DNA from: Paenibacillus phytohabitans
GTDB taxonomy: Bacteria > Bacillota > Bacilli > Paenibacillales > Paenibacillaceae
DNA length: 64,000 nt
NCBI RefSeq assembly: GCF_013141775.1
Contig: NZ_WHOB01000097.1
Span: forward strand, 248,001-312,000
Direction of reading: 5' to 3'
A model generated the notes under the pieces. The model saw only the letters and a list, made by a program, of their open reading frames with translations, was not told where the DNA came from and searched no databases. Numbering within the stretch: the first letter of the stretch is position 1; the number at the start of each line of letters is the position of its first letter. Positions 6,433 through 15,648 of the stretch are shown here, piece by piece. A program made the translations under genes and the position numbers.

Positions 6433-8506
6433 AGACATTTTGTTCGAGATCGGTCTCGAGGAAATTCCGGCCCGCTTCATCCGCGCCGCCATGGAACAGT
6501 TGAAGGATAGAATAGCCAAATGGCTCGAAGCCTCGCGGATCAGCCATAATGGCGTTAGCGCATATGCAACCCCGCGCCGTCTTGCTGTACTGGTGAAGGA
6601 TGCTGCTGAGCGGCAGGAAGATGTGAGCGAAGAAGTCAAAGGCCCGTCACGCAAAATCGCTCTGGATGCAAGCGGCGAGTGGAGCAAGGCGGCACTTGGT
6701 TTTGCCCGCAGCCAGGGCGTTGCGCCAGAGCAATTTACGTTCAAGGAACTGGCCGGCGTAGAATATATCTATGTAACCAAGAGCAGCACCGGGATCGAAA
6801 CGGCCTCCCTGCTCTCTGAGGGGCTAACAGGTATTGTCAATGCTATGACTTTCCCGAAAAATATGCGCTGGGGCGCTTATGATTTCAAATTTGTCCGGCC
6901 AATCCGCTGGATGGTCGCGCTCTTTGGCCAGGAGATTATTGACCTTACGATTACCGGAGTCAAAGCCGGCAATGTGAGCCGCGGCCACCGTTTTCTTGGG
7001 AAAGAGACAGTTATCGCTGAACCTGCCCTGTATGTCGAAGCTCTGCGCAGCCAGCATGTGCTCGTAGATGTGAAAGAAAGAGAAGAGCTGATCCTCAGCG
7101 GAATCAACAAGCTCGCCGAAGAGAAGAGCTGGAAGATTGCGATTAAGGAAGATCTGCTCGAAGAGGTGCTGTTCCTGGTAGAAACACCGACCGTCCTGTT
7201 CGGTACATTCGACCCCGCTTTCCTGAACATCCCGCAGGATGTGCTGATTACTTCCATGCGTGAGCATCAGCGTTACTTCCCGGTGTTCGGCGAAGACGGC
7301 AAGCTTCTTCCGTTCTTCGTAACTGTCCGTAACGGGAATGCCGTATCGCTGGACGTGATCGCCAAGGGTAACGAGAAGGTGCTGCGCGCCCGGCTTCAGG
7401 ACGCCAAGTTCTTTTATGAAGAGGATCAGAAGCTGCAGATTAACGATGCGCTGGCCAAGCTGGAGAATATCGTGTATCACGAAGAGCTGGGCAGTGTAGG
7501 AGATAAAGTACGCCGTATCCGTGCCATCGCTGACCGTCTGGCTGTGAAGCTTGCACTGCCGGCGAGTACTGCGGCTGAAGTCAGCCGGACTGCAGATATC
7601 TGTAAGTTCGACCTGGTTACGCAAATGGTGGGCGAGTTCCCTGAGCTGCAGGGTACGATGGGTGAGGATTATGCCCGCAAGGCCGGCGAAGCTGACAATG
7701 TATCCAAAGCGATCTTCGAGCACTATCAGCCGCGTTTCGCAGGGGATGCTGTTCCTTCAACGGAGGCAGGTCTGGTAGTCAGCCTTGCCGATAAAATCGA
7801 TACGATTGTAGGCTGTTTCTCGATTGGGATCATCCCGACCGGTTCCCAGGACCCTTATGCGCTGCGCCGGCAGGCGGCAGGAATTGTGCAAATGGTGCTG
7901 GAGCATCAGCTCAGTATCAGTTTGCAGGAAATTTTCGCTGCAGCGCTGGAAGTTCATGAAAGTTTACGTTCAGAGAAACATTTCACCCCTGAACTGCGTA
8001 TAAACCTTTACGAGTTCTTTGGTCTGCGCGTCAAACGCCTATTATCCGACAACAATGTCCGCTATGATGTTGTGGATGCAGCTACTGCTGCCGGTTTCGA
8101 TGATATCGTTGACGTGGTAGGCAGAAGTCTTGCGCTTATGAATGCAGTAACAGGCGTAGCTGATTTCAAAATCACTGTGGATTCCCTGACCCGCGTCAGC
8201 AATCTGGCGGCCAAAGCAGCCGAAGGAACGGTAATCGATCCTTCTCTGCTCAAAGAAGAAGCCGAACAGAAGCTGTATCAGACTTGGCAGAGTATTCATG
8301 ATCCTTACCGTGAAGCCTTGACTGCCTTGCATGCTGCAGAAGCACTGCAGATTCTGTCGGGGCTGAAGGATGCCGTTACCGGATTCTTCGATTCCGTTAT
8401 GGTCATGGCTGAAGACGAGGCGGTTCGCGCTAACCGTCTGGCACTCTTGTCCGGCATTAACGCGGATTCCAGATTATTTGCCGATTTCGGCAAGCTGGTG
8501 TGGTAA
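6425..8506 (+). CDS. glyS: Glycyl-tRNA synthetase beta subunit
   Basis: A 693-residue beta subunit, which supplies tRNA recognition and has an HD-like domain and C-terminal anticodon-binding region. The family N-terminus KDILFEIGLEEIPARF is clear, as are REHQRYFPVF and ADKIDTIVGCF. The TTG at 6425 is favoured because AGAAGGTG lies 7-14 bases upstream and family members begin at MSKD; an in-frame GTG at 6416 is the alternative. The start overlaps the glyQ stop by eight bases. Confidence 0.97.
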   Translation: MSKDILFEIGLEEIPARFIRAAMEQLKDRIAKWLEASRISHNGVSAYATPRRLAVLVKDAAERQEDVSEEVKGPSRKIALDASGEWSKAALGFARSQGVAPEQFTFKELAGVEYIYVTKSSTGIETASLLSEGLTGIVNAMTFPKNMRWGAYDFKFVRPIRWMVALFGQEIIDLTITGVKAGNVSRGHRFLGKETVIAEPALYVEALRSQHVLVDVKEREELILSGINKLAEEKSWKIAIKEDLLEEVLFLVETPTVLFGTFDPAFLNIPQDVLITSMREHQRYFPVFGEDGKLLPFFVTVRNGNAVSLDVIAKGNEKVLRARLQDAKFFYEEDQKLQINDALAKLENIVYHEELGSVGDKVRRIRAIADRLAVKLALPASTAAEVSRTADICKFDLVTQMVGEFPELQGTMGEDYARKAGEADNVSKAIFEHYQPRFAGDAVPSTEAGLVVSLADKIDTIVGCFSIGIIPTGSQDPYALRRQAAGIVQMVLEHQLSISLQEIFAAALEVHESLRSEKHFTPELRINLYEFFGLRVKRLLSDNNVRYDVVDAATAAGFDDIVDVVGRSLALMNAVTGVADFKITVDSLTRVSNLAAKAAEGTVIDPSLLKEEAEQKLYQTWQSIHDPYREALTALHAAEALQILSGLKDAVTGFFDSVMVMAEDEAVRANRLALLSGINADSRLFADFGKLVW

Positions 8507-8572
8507 TCAAGGGCTGGAAATTCAATTAATGTTTGTGACTTATGGTATAGATTGAGGGTTTAGGGTATAAAT

Positions 8573-8615
8573 ATACGGAACGGTGCCAATGCGTAAGTTG
8601 ACATTCGTTCCGTAT
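8573..8615 (+). terminator. Inverted repeat after glyS, possible weak terminator
   Basis: ATACGGAACG at 8573-8582 is an exact inverted copy of CGTTCCGTAT at 8606-8615, with a 23-base loop. It is followed by only a short T-rich stretch, so it is a weak intrinsic terminator at best and could instead be a processing or operator site. Confidence 0.45.
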
Positions 8616-8685
8616 TTATGCTTTACAAAGAAGGATTTCTGCCAAGCGGAGCGTATATATATTACACGGGAATTTGGTGAGGATC

Positions 8686-9159
8686 ATGGTAAGGTCCCAG
8701 GAAAGAAAGATCGTCGTTGATGGGGATGCTTGTCCGGTCAAACAGGAGATTAATACCGTGGCCCGCAGCTTTGGCATACCGGTGCTGATGGTTTCTTCTT
8801 ACGATCATGTGCTCAAAGCTGAAGAAGGTGTCACGGTTGTCCAGGTGGACCGCGGAGCTGACAGTGCCGATTTGTATATCGCCAATCATATTTCTGCGGG
8901 AGATGTCGTAATTACGCAGGATTATGGGCTTGCGGCGCTGGCGCTGGGCAAACGCTGCAGGGTGCTCTCGAACCGGGGGCAGGAGTATGAGGATTCCAAA
9001 ATGGATTTTATGCTGGAGGGCAGGCATGCCCGGGCGGTAGAGCGCAGGCGGGGCCACTATTCCAAGGGTCCAAAAGCGATTACCGCAGAGGAAAAAATTT
9101 ATTTTCAACATAAACTGACAAAACTTTTAACTTTTTTGCAGGAGAATGTACAGCTGTAG
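8686..9159 (+). CDS. yqxD: YqxD/YaiI family protein (UPF0178, DUF188)
   Basis: A 157-residue protein of the UPF0178 family. It starts with the family pattern IVVDGDACPVKQEI, and continues with VDRGADSADLYIAN and DVVITQDYGLAALAL, giving conserved Asp residues arranged as in PIN-like nucleases; the biochemical role is not established. ATG 8686 follows GGTGAGG closely; in-frame TTG 8674 and GTG 8677 are alternatives. The gene precedes dnaG and sigA as in Bacillus. Confidence 0.9.
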   Translation: MVRSQERKIVVDGDACPVKQEINTVARSFGIPVLMVSSYDHVLKAEEGVTVVQVDRGADSADLYIANHISAGDVVITQDYGLAALALGKRCRVLSNRGQEYEDSKMDFMLEGRHARAVERRRGHYSKGPKAITAEEKIYFQHKLTKLLTFLQENVQL

Positions 9160-9198
9160 CGAATTATATTTATTTGTTAAGAGATGAAGGTGGCTAAT

Positions 9199-11019
9199 GT
9201 GGCTAGCGGACACGGTAATATTCCGGAAGAGGTTATCGAAAGCGTGCTGGCGCGGCATGATATTGTCGATACAGTCGGTAAGGTTGTCCATTTGTCCAAG
9301 CAGGGGAAATATTTATGGGGCCTCTGCCCGTTCCATTCGGAGAAATCCCCTTCCTTCACCGTCACCCCTGACCGGGGAGTATTTCATTGCTTTGGCTGCG
9401 GTATGGGCGGAAATGCCATCAAGTTCAGGATGGAGATCGAAGGATTATCCTTTCCCGAAGCAGTCAGAATAATGGCGGAAGAAAGTGATATACCCGTGCC
9501 CGAGGGCAGAGGGGGAGCGCTCGCTCCACCCGATCCAGAGCGGGACCGGCTGATTCAGGCGTATGATTTATCGGCAAAGTATTATCATTATCTGCTGAAG
9601 AACACGGAATACGGCACAGCCGCCATGGATTATTTAAGAACCCGGGGTTTCAGCGATAGAATGATTGACCAGTTTCAAATTGGCTATGCGCCGGACCGTT
9701 GGGATACACTGCTGCAGTTTCTGGAGAAACGGAGCTTTGATCTCGCCGAGATGGAGAAGGGCGGACTGCTGTCTGCCCGGGGGGAAGGCAAGGGTTATCT
9801 GGACCGTTTCCGCGGCCGGGTCATTTTTCCGATTGCTAACCGCATGGGCAAGACCATTGCCTTTGCCGGAAGAATATTCGGCGAAGGGCAGCCGAAATAC
9901 CTGAATTCCCCGGAGAGCCGGTTATTCAACAAAAGCCGGATCCTGTACAATTTGCACCAGGCCAAAGCATCCATCCGCAAAACGCGGCAAATCGTCCTGT
10001 TCGAGGGATACGGTGATGTCATTTCGGCTTGGGATGCAGGTGTGCATAACGGGGTGGCGACCATGGGTACATCGCTCACCGAGGGCCATGTGGCGCTGAT
10101 GAAAAGCCTGGGGGATGAGATTGTTCTCTCCTATGACGGAGATAAGGCGGGACAAGCTGCCGCACTCAAGGCCATTCCGCTGCTTGAAGAAAGCGGGCTG
10201 AGAGTTAAGGTTGCGCTGCTCCCGAGCGGCCTGGACCCCGATGAATTCATCAACCGGCATGGCGGGGACAGATTCAGGGAACAGGTGATTGACTCCGCCG
10301 TATCATCCATAAAATTTAAGCTTATATATCTGAAAAAAAACCATATACTCCTAGAGGAAGACGGCAAAATTGCCTATGTCAAGGAGGCTCTGGAGATTAT
10401 TGCCGGACTCCATTCTTCGACGGAGCGTGAGGTATATCTGAGGGAAATCGCCTCCGAGCTGGAGCTGTCCTATGACAGCTTGAAGCAGGATTGCAATTTA
10501 CTTCGGGCGTCCATGCAAAAAAACATTCCCGAAGGGGATAATAACGACAAAAGGTGGAATAATGGTAGGCATAAAAAAGGGCAAGTGCAGACACCTACGC
10601 TGCTGCCTGCTTACCATGTTGCGGAACGGCGCCTTTTATCACTGATGATTCAAGATCCGGAAGCGGCGGCCTATGTGGGCGAACGCCTCGGGGAAGAGTT
10701 CAATATTGATGATCATGCGGCAATTGCCGCTTATCTATATGCCTATTATGCGCAAGGCAAACCACCCGGCATCAGCCGGTTTCTATCATCGCTTCAGGAT
10801 GACCGTCTGGAGAAGACCGCTACGGCAATCTCCATGATGGATACCCCTCCGGACTGGAATACCCAGGTTCTGGACGATTGTATTCGTGAAGTGCAGAAGT
10901 ATCCTCTGCAGCGCAAAATAGAACCCAAGCGTGAAGAGATGATTCAGGCGGAAAAATCCGGTGACTTTTTGCGTGCAGCACAAATAGCAAGTGAAATTTT
11001 AGCCCTAGAGAGACAATGA
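9199..11019 (+). CDS. dnaG: DNA primase
   Basis: A 606-residue DnaG. The N-terminal zinc-binding domain has CPFHSEKSPSF and HCFGCG; the TOPRIM catalytic core has LFEGYGDVISAWDAG and LSYDGDKAGQAA; the C-terminal part should bind the DnaB helicase. It makes RNA primers for replication. GTG 9199 is preferred because GAAGGTGG lies just upstream; an in-frame ATG at 9184 has no usable ribosome site and would add five residues. It is followed 40 bases later by sigA, the classic macromolecular synthesis arrangement. Confidence 0.97.
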   Translation: MASGHGNIPEEVIESVLARHDIVDTVGKVVHLSKQGKYLWGLCPFHSEKSPSFTVTPDRGVFHCFGCGMGGNAIKFRMEIEGLSFPEAVRIMAEESDIPVPEGRGGALAPPDPERDRLIQAYDLSAKYYHYLLKNTEYGTAAMDYLRTRGFSDRMIDQFQIGYAPDRWDTLLQFLEKRSFDLAEMEKGGLLSARGEGKGYLDRFRGRVIFPIANRMGKTIAFAGRIFGEGQPKYLNSPESRLFNKSRILYNLHQAKASIRKTRQIVLFEGYGDVISAWDAGVHNGVATMGTSLTEGHVALMKSLGDEIVLSYDGDKAGQAAALKAIPLLEESGLRVKVALLPSGLDPDEFINRHGGDRFREQVIDSAVSSIKFKLIYLKKNHILLEEDGKIAYVKEALEIIAGLHSSTEREVYLREIASELELSYDSLKQDCNLLRASMQKNIPEGDNNDKRWNNGRHKKGQVQTPTLLPAYHVAERRLLSLMIQDPEAAAYVGERLGEEFNIDDHAAIAAYLYAYYAQGKPPGISRFLSSLQDDRLEKTATAISMMDTPPDWNTQVLDDCIREVQKYPLQRKIEPKREEMIQAEKSGDFLRAAQIASEILALERQ

Positions 11020-11059
11020 GACATTGACAGGATGTACCTAGGGAGGAGGGAGTCGAATT

Positions 11060-12193
11060 ATGGCGAACGATCAGCATACTGAACTGGAAGCGGAATTTAC
11101 TCTGGATCAGGTTAAGGATCAGCTTATTGATCATGGTAAGAAAAGATCATCATTGAACTACAAAGATATTATGGAGAAATTATCGCCGTTTGATCAAGAC
11201 CCCGAGCAGATGGAGGAATTCTACGAGCAGCTGAGCGATCTGGGGATCGAAGTTGTGAATGAGAATGATGAAGAGGTCAACAGCCTCCGTCCAAGTGAGG
11301 ATAATGAGGACAAAGACAGTGATGATTTCAGCTTCGACGACGATCTGTCGCTGCCTCCGGGCATCAAGATCAACGACCCCGTCCGGATGTATCTGAAGGA
11401 AATCGGGCGTGTTCCGCTGTTATCGGCTGACGATGAAGTGGAACTGGCAATGAGAATCAAGAATGGTGACGAGGAAGCGAAGCGGAGACTTGCCGAAGCG
11501 AACCTGCGGCTCGTAGTCAGTATCGCCAAACGTTATGTCGGACGCGGCATGCTGTTCCTGGACTTGATTCAGGAAGGCAACATGGGTCTGATCAAGGCCG
11601 TTGAGAAATTTGACCACAATAAAGGCTTCAAATTCAGTACCTATGCTACCTGGTGGATTCGCCAGGCGATTACCCGTGCGATTGCTGACCAGGCACGGAC
11701 GATCCGTATTCCTGTTCACATGGTGGAAACCATCAACAAATTGATCCGGGTCTCCCGCCAATTGCTGCAGGAGCTGGGACGTGAGCCTTCGCCGGAAGAG
11801 ATTGCGGCTGAGATGGAACTGACCGTTGAGAAGGTTCGGGAAATCATGAAGATTGCCCAGGAGCCGGTATCACTGGAAACACCAATCGGTGAGGAAGATG
11901 ATTCGCATCTGGGAGATTTCATTGAGGATCAGGAGGCGCTAGCGCCTGCGGATGCAGCGGCTTATGAGCTGCTGAAGGAACAGCTGGAGGATGTGCTGGA
12001 CACGCTCACCGAGCGTGAAGAGAACGTGCTTCGCCTGCGCTTCGGACTGGATGACGGACGGACGAGAACTCTCGAAGAAGTGGGTAAGGTGTTCGGTGTT
12101 ACCCGCGAGCGTATCCGCCAGATTGAAGCCAAAGCACTGCGCAAGCTGCGTCACCCGAGCCGCAGTAAGCGGTTGAAGGATTTCCTCGAATAG
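11060..12193 (+). CDS. sigA: Primary RNA polymerase sigma factor (SigA/RpoD)
   Basis: A 377-residue housekeeping sigma factor. Region 1.1 is present at the N-terminus, followed by an acidic linker (about residues 75-95), region 1.2 beginning PVRMYLKEIGRVPLLS, region 2 with FSTYATWWIRQAITRAI (promoter -10 recognition and melting), region 3, and region 4 with LEEVGKVFGVTRERIRQIEA, the -35-binding helix-turn-helix. ATG 11060 follows a GGGAGGAGGGAG site. Length and domain order are standard for Bacillales SigA. Confidence 0.98.
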   Translation: MANDQHTELEAEFTLDQVKDQLIDHGKKRSSLNYKDIMEKLSPFDQDPEQMEEFYEQLSDLGIEVVNENDEEVNSLRPSEDNEDKDSDDFSFDDDLSLPPGIKINDPVRMYLKEIGRVPLLSADDEVELAMRIKNGDEEAKRRLAEANLRLVVSIAKRYVGRGMLFLDLIQEGNMGLIKAVEKFDHNKGFKFSTYATWWIRQAITRAIADQARTIRIPVHMVETINKLIRVSRQLLQELGREPSPEEIAAEMELTVEKVREIMKIAQEPVSLETPIGEEDDSHLGDFIEDQEALAPADAAAYELLKEQLEDVLDTLTEREENVLRLRFGLDDGRTRTLEEVGKVFGVTRERIRQIEAKALRKLRHPSRSKRLKDFLE

Positions 12194-12205
12194 ACGTATA
12201 AGGCC

Positions 12206-12239
12206 GGACCTTCTGCTGCACGGTGGCAGGAGGTCCTTT
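12206..12239 (+). terminator. Intrinsic terminator after sigA
   Basis: An 11-bp stem GGACCTTCTGC (12206-12216) / GCAGGAGGTCC (12226-12236), with one wobble and a 9-base loop, followed by TTT. A second weaker GC-rich hairpin (GCCCC/GGGGG, about 12290-12308) lies downstream before the next gene. Confidence 0.75.
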
Positions 12240-12352
12240 GTGTATATTCTGGGGCCCCTCAAAGTACCTGAGTCATCATCGAAGCTAAAGCCCCACTTTG
12301 CGGGGGGTTATGTAACAGGCCGGAGGCAAGATCTGGAAAGAGGGATGAGCCG

Positions 12353-13177
12353 TTGAATTTGGAGAAACGTGACACTATTTTAAGAGAAATTCAGTACTGG
12401 AGAAGAAGCAAGCTGCTGCCGGAGCAATATTGTGACTTCCTGACCAACCTGTATGATGATCAAGCAGAAATTAAGGATAGCAATCCGGTGTCGCTGCGGA
12501 ATCTCCAGCAGGGAAGCATCAAAATATGGCTGTTTGGTTTTGGAATAATTTCCTTGATTTTCTTGATTAGTCTTTATTTTAGCGTTTTTCCCTGGCCTTT
12601 GCAACTTGCCACGGCGCTCTGTGTATTAATTGTATGTTATGGCTACTCTGCTATTTATCAGGACCGCAACAAGATGATCAGTCTGGTACTGGCTGGAATC
12701 GGCAGCGTGTTAACCCTTGGGTTCGGGCTATGGTTAATTGCTTTGCATGATCTGGATCCGGACTTTTGGAGACCTTTGCTGATTGCAACCTGCGGTCTTC
12801 TATGGTGTGTACTTGGCTTCTTTTTGCGTATCGGACTCCTTCATTTTTGCGGTTTTGCTTTTTGGGCCCTGCTGTATGCCGGATTCTTCGGCCAGGCGCG
12901 GCCGGATGCTTCCATTCTCATGCTGGAACTGCTCTGGCTTCCGCTCTGTGTGCTGATGATCTGGCTAAGCTGGCTTTTGTATCACCGGGTTAGCGGGGTC
13001 TCGGGTGTGTACCTGGGCGTCGGCGTTTCACTCTGGCTGATGCCGGAAATCGATGCGCTGTGGCTCAGATCGGGATTCCCGGAATGGACTTCGCTTGTAT
13101 TAATACTGAAGATCGCTGCTGGCTTAGCGCTGCTGTTCATCTTCAGAAAAAAATGGATAACGTGGGTGGCCTCATGA
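12353..13177 (+). CDS. Polytopic membrane protein of unknown function
   Basis: A 274-residue protein with a charged N-terminal 50 residues (two short amphipathic helices, including REIQYWRRSKLLPEQYCDFL) and then about eight hydrophobic membrane segments. The general layout resembles DUF2157-like membrane proteins, but I do not recognise it securely. The start is TTG 12353 after GAGGGATGAG; a nearby ATG at 12345 is out of frame and runs into a stop. It ends in an ATGA overlap with trmK, so the two are likely co-translated, although no functional link is known. Confidence 0.8.
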   Translation: MNLEKRDTILREIQYWRRSKLLPEQYCDFLTNLYDDQAEIKDSNPVSLRNLQQGSIKIWLFGFGIISLIFLISLYFSVFPWPLQLATALCVLIVCYGYSAIYQDRNKMISLVLAGIGSVLTLGFGLWLIALHDLDPDFWRPLLIATCGLLWCVLGFFLRIGLLHFCGFAFWALLYAGFFGQARPDASILMLELLWLPLCVLMIWLSWLLYHRVSGVSGVYLGVGVSLWLMPEIDALWLRSGFPEWTSLVLILKIAAGLALLFIFRKKWITWVAS

Positions 13178-13953
13178 ACAATGTAAAATTATCAGACCGG
13201 CTTCAGCTTTTGCTGGAGCAGGTACCGGAAGGAAGCAGGCTTGCTGACATTGGTTCGGATCACGCCTTGCTGCCTGTAGCTGCAGTTGAGAGCGGGCGTG
13301 TGCCTTCCGCAATTGCGGGGGAAGTAAACCTGGGACCATATGAAGCAGCAGGCAGAGGCGTAGCCGAAGCAGGCCTCAGCAAGCAGATTGCTGTACGGCG
13401 TGGAGACGGACTGGAAGTGCTGGAGCCGGGGGAAGCAGACTGCATCACAATTGCCGGCATGGGCGGATCGCTAATCGCCGCCATTCTTGAACGCGGCCGG
13501 CAACTGGGTAAGCTGGCAGGGGTGAAGACACTTGCGCTGCAGCCGAATGTGGGCGAGGATATTCTGCGCCGCTGGCTGCTTGGTAACGGCTGGGTGCTGA
13601 TCTCGGAGCATATTTTGGAGGAAGACGGCAAAACTTATGAGATCCTGACAGCGGTCCCTGAAGGCACTGAAGGTGCCCGGACGAATGAACAGCTGTACCG
13701 GGAACAAGCGCTCGCCGGCGGCAAGGTGGCCCTAGATCAGGGTCTGCTGCTGCAGATGGGTCCTTGGCTGCTGCAAGCGCCGAATGAAGTGTTCATGGCG
13801 AAGTGGCAGGGGGAAATCTCTAAGCTGGAAGGTATCCTGACCTCATTGTCGCGTTCAGAGCTGGAGGCGGCAGAAGAGAAGCGCAGTAAGATCAGTGCAC
13901 AGATTAAGCGGATAGCGGAGGTGCTGGGATGTTTGCCAAAGGACAGACTGTAA
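13174..13953 (+). CDS. trmK: tRNA (adenine-22 N1)-methyltransferase TrmK
   Basis: A 259-residue Rossmann-fold methyltransferase of the TrmK family, which methylates N1 of A22 in some tRNAs. The SAM-binding motif ADIGSDHALLP is near residues 23-33 and ITIAGMGG near 93-100; the C-terminus is a coiled-coil-rich extension (SELEAAEEKRSKIS). ATG 13174 overlaps the stop of the upstream gene (ATGA). Its end overlaps the next gene by 25 bases; pairing with a Nif3-like gene is the same as Bacillus yqfN-yqfO. Confidence 0.95.
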   Translation: MNNVKLSDRLQLLLEQVPEGSRLADIGSDHALLPVAAVESGRVPSAIAGEVNLGPYEAAGRGVAEAGLSKQIAVRRGDGLEVLEPGEADCITIAGMGGSLIAAILERGRQLGKLAGVKTLALQPNVGEDILRRWLLGNGWVLISEHILEEDGKTYEILTAVPEGTEGARTNEQLYREQALAGGKVALDQGLLLQMGPWLLQAPNEVFMAKWQGEISKLEGILTSLSRSELEAAEEKRSKISAQIKRIAEVLGCLPKDRL

Positions 13954-15044
13954 TAGGATATATGGAGCAGCTTGCCCCGAAGCATCTGGCGGAGGAATGG
14001 GATAATGTAGGGCTTCAGCTGGGTAGTCTGCAGAAGGAGATTACCGGCGTGCTGGTCGCGCTGGATGTTAACGACAGTGTCGTGGACGAAGCGATTGCCC
14101 AAGGCTGCAATCTGATCATCGCGCATCACGCGATTATTTTCCGGCCGGTCAAAGGCATTCTTACAGATACTCCCATGGGCCGGCTGTATGAGAAGCTGAT
14201 CAAAAACGACATTGCCGTCTATATCAGCCATACCAATCTGGATGTGGCCGAAGGCGGAATGAACGACTGGATGGCGGAAGCGCTGGGGATTGAGAACGGC
14301 GCACCGATCAAGGATATTCATACGGAGCAATTGTCCAAGCTCGTTGTATTTGTGCCGAAGGATCACCATCAGAAGGTGCTGGATGCGATTCTGAATGCCG
14401 GTGCGGGCTGGATTGGCAATTACAGCCATTGCAGCTTCAACATTGAAGGCTATGGCACCTTCATTCCGCAGGAGGGGACAGACCCTTATATCGGCAAGCA
14501 AGGCAAGCTGGAGCGGGCTGAAGAGATCCGCATTGAGACCATTGTGCCGCAACCGATCCGGAACAAAGTTGTGCAGGCGATGCTGAAGGCTCATCCGTAT
14601 GAAGAGGTGGCTTATGATCTCTATTCCATGGACCTCAAGGGCCGCAGCCTCGGCCTCGGAAGAGTGGGTAAGCTTAAGGAGCCGACCACACTGGGAGAAT
14701 TCGTGGAGACCGTTAAGGGCGGTCTGGATGTCGGCCATGTGCGGGTCGTCGGCGATCTGAACCGTCCTATCCGCAAGGCAGCTGTGATGGGCGGATCTGG
14801 TGCCAAATATTACAGCAGTGCCATCTTCAAAGGAGCGGATGTGCTGGTGACGGGTGATATCGATTACCATACGGCACAGGATGCACACCTGGCAGGCATC
14901 GCACTGATCGATCCCGGGCATAACGCGGAGAAGATCATGAAGGAGAAAGTAGCGGAATTTCTTGCCGGTAAGCTGACGGAGCATAAGTGCAGTACTGTGG
15001 TGCATGCCTCCAAGCTGAACACCGAGCCTTTTAATTTCCTCTAA
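13929..15044 (+). CDS. Nif3-like dinuclear metal-centre protein
   Basis: A 371-residue member of the NIF3/DUF34 family, corresponding to Bacillus YqfO. Metal-binding segments are LIIAHHAIIF (around residues 60-70), HTNLDVAEGGMND (around 98-110) and, near the C-terminus, GDIDYHTAQDA. A central insertion (about residues 130-230) fits the PII/CutA-like domain found in Gram-positive homologues. The molecular function is unsettled; a GTP cyclohydrolase 1 type 2 annotation is common but not proven. It overlaps trmK by 25 bases. Confidence 0.92.
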   Translation: MFAKGQTVIGYMEQLAPKHLAEEWDNVGLQLGSLQKEITGVLVALDVNDSVVDEAIAQGCNLIIAHHAIIFRPVKGILTDTPMGRLYEKLIKNDIAVYISHTNLDVAEGGMNDWMAEALGIENGAPIKDIHTEQLSKLVVFVPKDHHQKVLDAILNAGAGWIGNYSHCSFNIEGYGTFIPQEGTDPYIGKQGKLERAEEIRIETIVPQPIRNKVVQAMLKAHPYEEVAYDLYSMDLKGRSLGLGRVGKLKEPTTLGEFVETVKGGLDVGHVRVVGDLNRPIRKAAVMGGSGAKYYSSAIFKGADVLVTGDIDYHTAQDAHLAGIALIDPGHNAEKIMKEKVAEFLAGKLTEHKCSTVVHASKLNTEPFNFL

Positions 15045-15070
15045 GCTTGCTGGGCTGCAATTATTTACAC

Positions 15071-15099
15071 TTGTGTCCGCTGGTCCAAGTCTGTATAAT
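15071..15099 (+). promoter_or_regulatory. Putative SigA promoter of rnpB
   Basis: A perfect -10 TATAAT at 15094-15099 lies 17 bases after a weak -35 TTGTGT at 15071-15076. The predicted start at about 15106-15108 matches the inferred 5' end of RNase P RNA. Confidence 0.7.
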
Positions 15100-15107
15100 A
15101 TACAATG

Positions 15108-15536
15108 TTGTTCCGGAAAGTTTGACAGACAATCGCCGGTGTGCGTGAGAACGCCGCGGGAGGAAAGTCCGGGCTCCATAAGGCAGGATGCTGGATAACG
15201 TCCAGTCGGCGCGAGCCGAAGGATAGTGCCACAGAAATGGACCGCCGATGGCTGCTTTCGGGCAGCACAGGCAAGGATGGAACCGAGGTGTAAGAGACCC
15301 CGAGGAACGCTGGTGACTTCGTTCCTGGTAAACCCCATCTGGAGCAAGACCTAATGAGACGCAGCGTCTTCCCTAACCGGGAGAAGCAGCCTTCGCCTGA
15401 GGCGTGTCTAGGTTGGTCGCTGGAGCTGTGCAGTAATGTATGGCCTAGATAGATGATTGTCGCTTATGGTGGGAGGGTAGTTCCCGTTTGAACCACAACG
15501 AGCACAGAACCCGGCTTACGGCAAACTTTCCTAACT
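15108..15536 (+). ncRNA. rnpB: RNase P RNA, Bacillus type
   Basis: The catalytic RNA of RNase P, which matures tRNA 5' ends. The universally conserved GAGGAAAGTCCGGGCTCC is at about 15160-15177, and AGAACCCGGCTTA is near 15507-15519. The terminal helix P1 is visible as GGAAAGTTTG (15115-15124) pairing exactly with CAAACTTTCC (15522-15531), which sets both ends. Placement in Bacillota suggests type B. A promoter at 15071-15099 and a terminator at 15590-15616 flank it. Exact ends are estimated to within a few bases. Confidence 0.96.
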
Positions 15537-15589
15537 GACAACGAAATAAGCACTGTGCGGTAACTCAATACACATACAGACATTAAGAC

Positions 15590-15616
15590 GGCGGCCTCCT
15601 CAGGGGGCCGCCTTTT
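15590..15616 (+). terminator. Terminator after rnpB
   Basis: A 10-bp stem GGCGGCCTCC (15590-15599) / GGGGGCCGCC (15603-15612), with one wobble, a 3-base loop and a TTTT tail. It also faces the end of the minus-strand aminotransferase gene. Confidence 0.88.
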
Positions 15617-15648
15617 GTATACAGTTATAGGTAACATCCGGTGACTGG

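Noticed and set aside
13737..15347. 536-codon minus-strand frame across the Nif3-like gene and into rnpB
   Set aside because: It covers a clear coding gene and a structured RNA on the other strand and shows no protein-family pattern.
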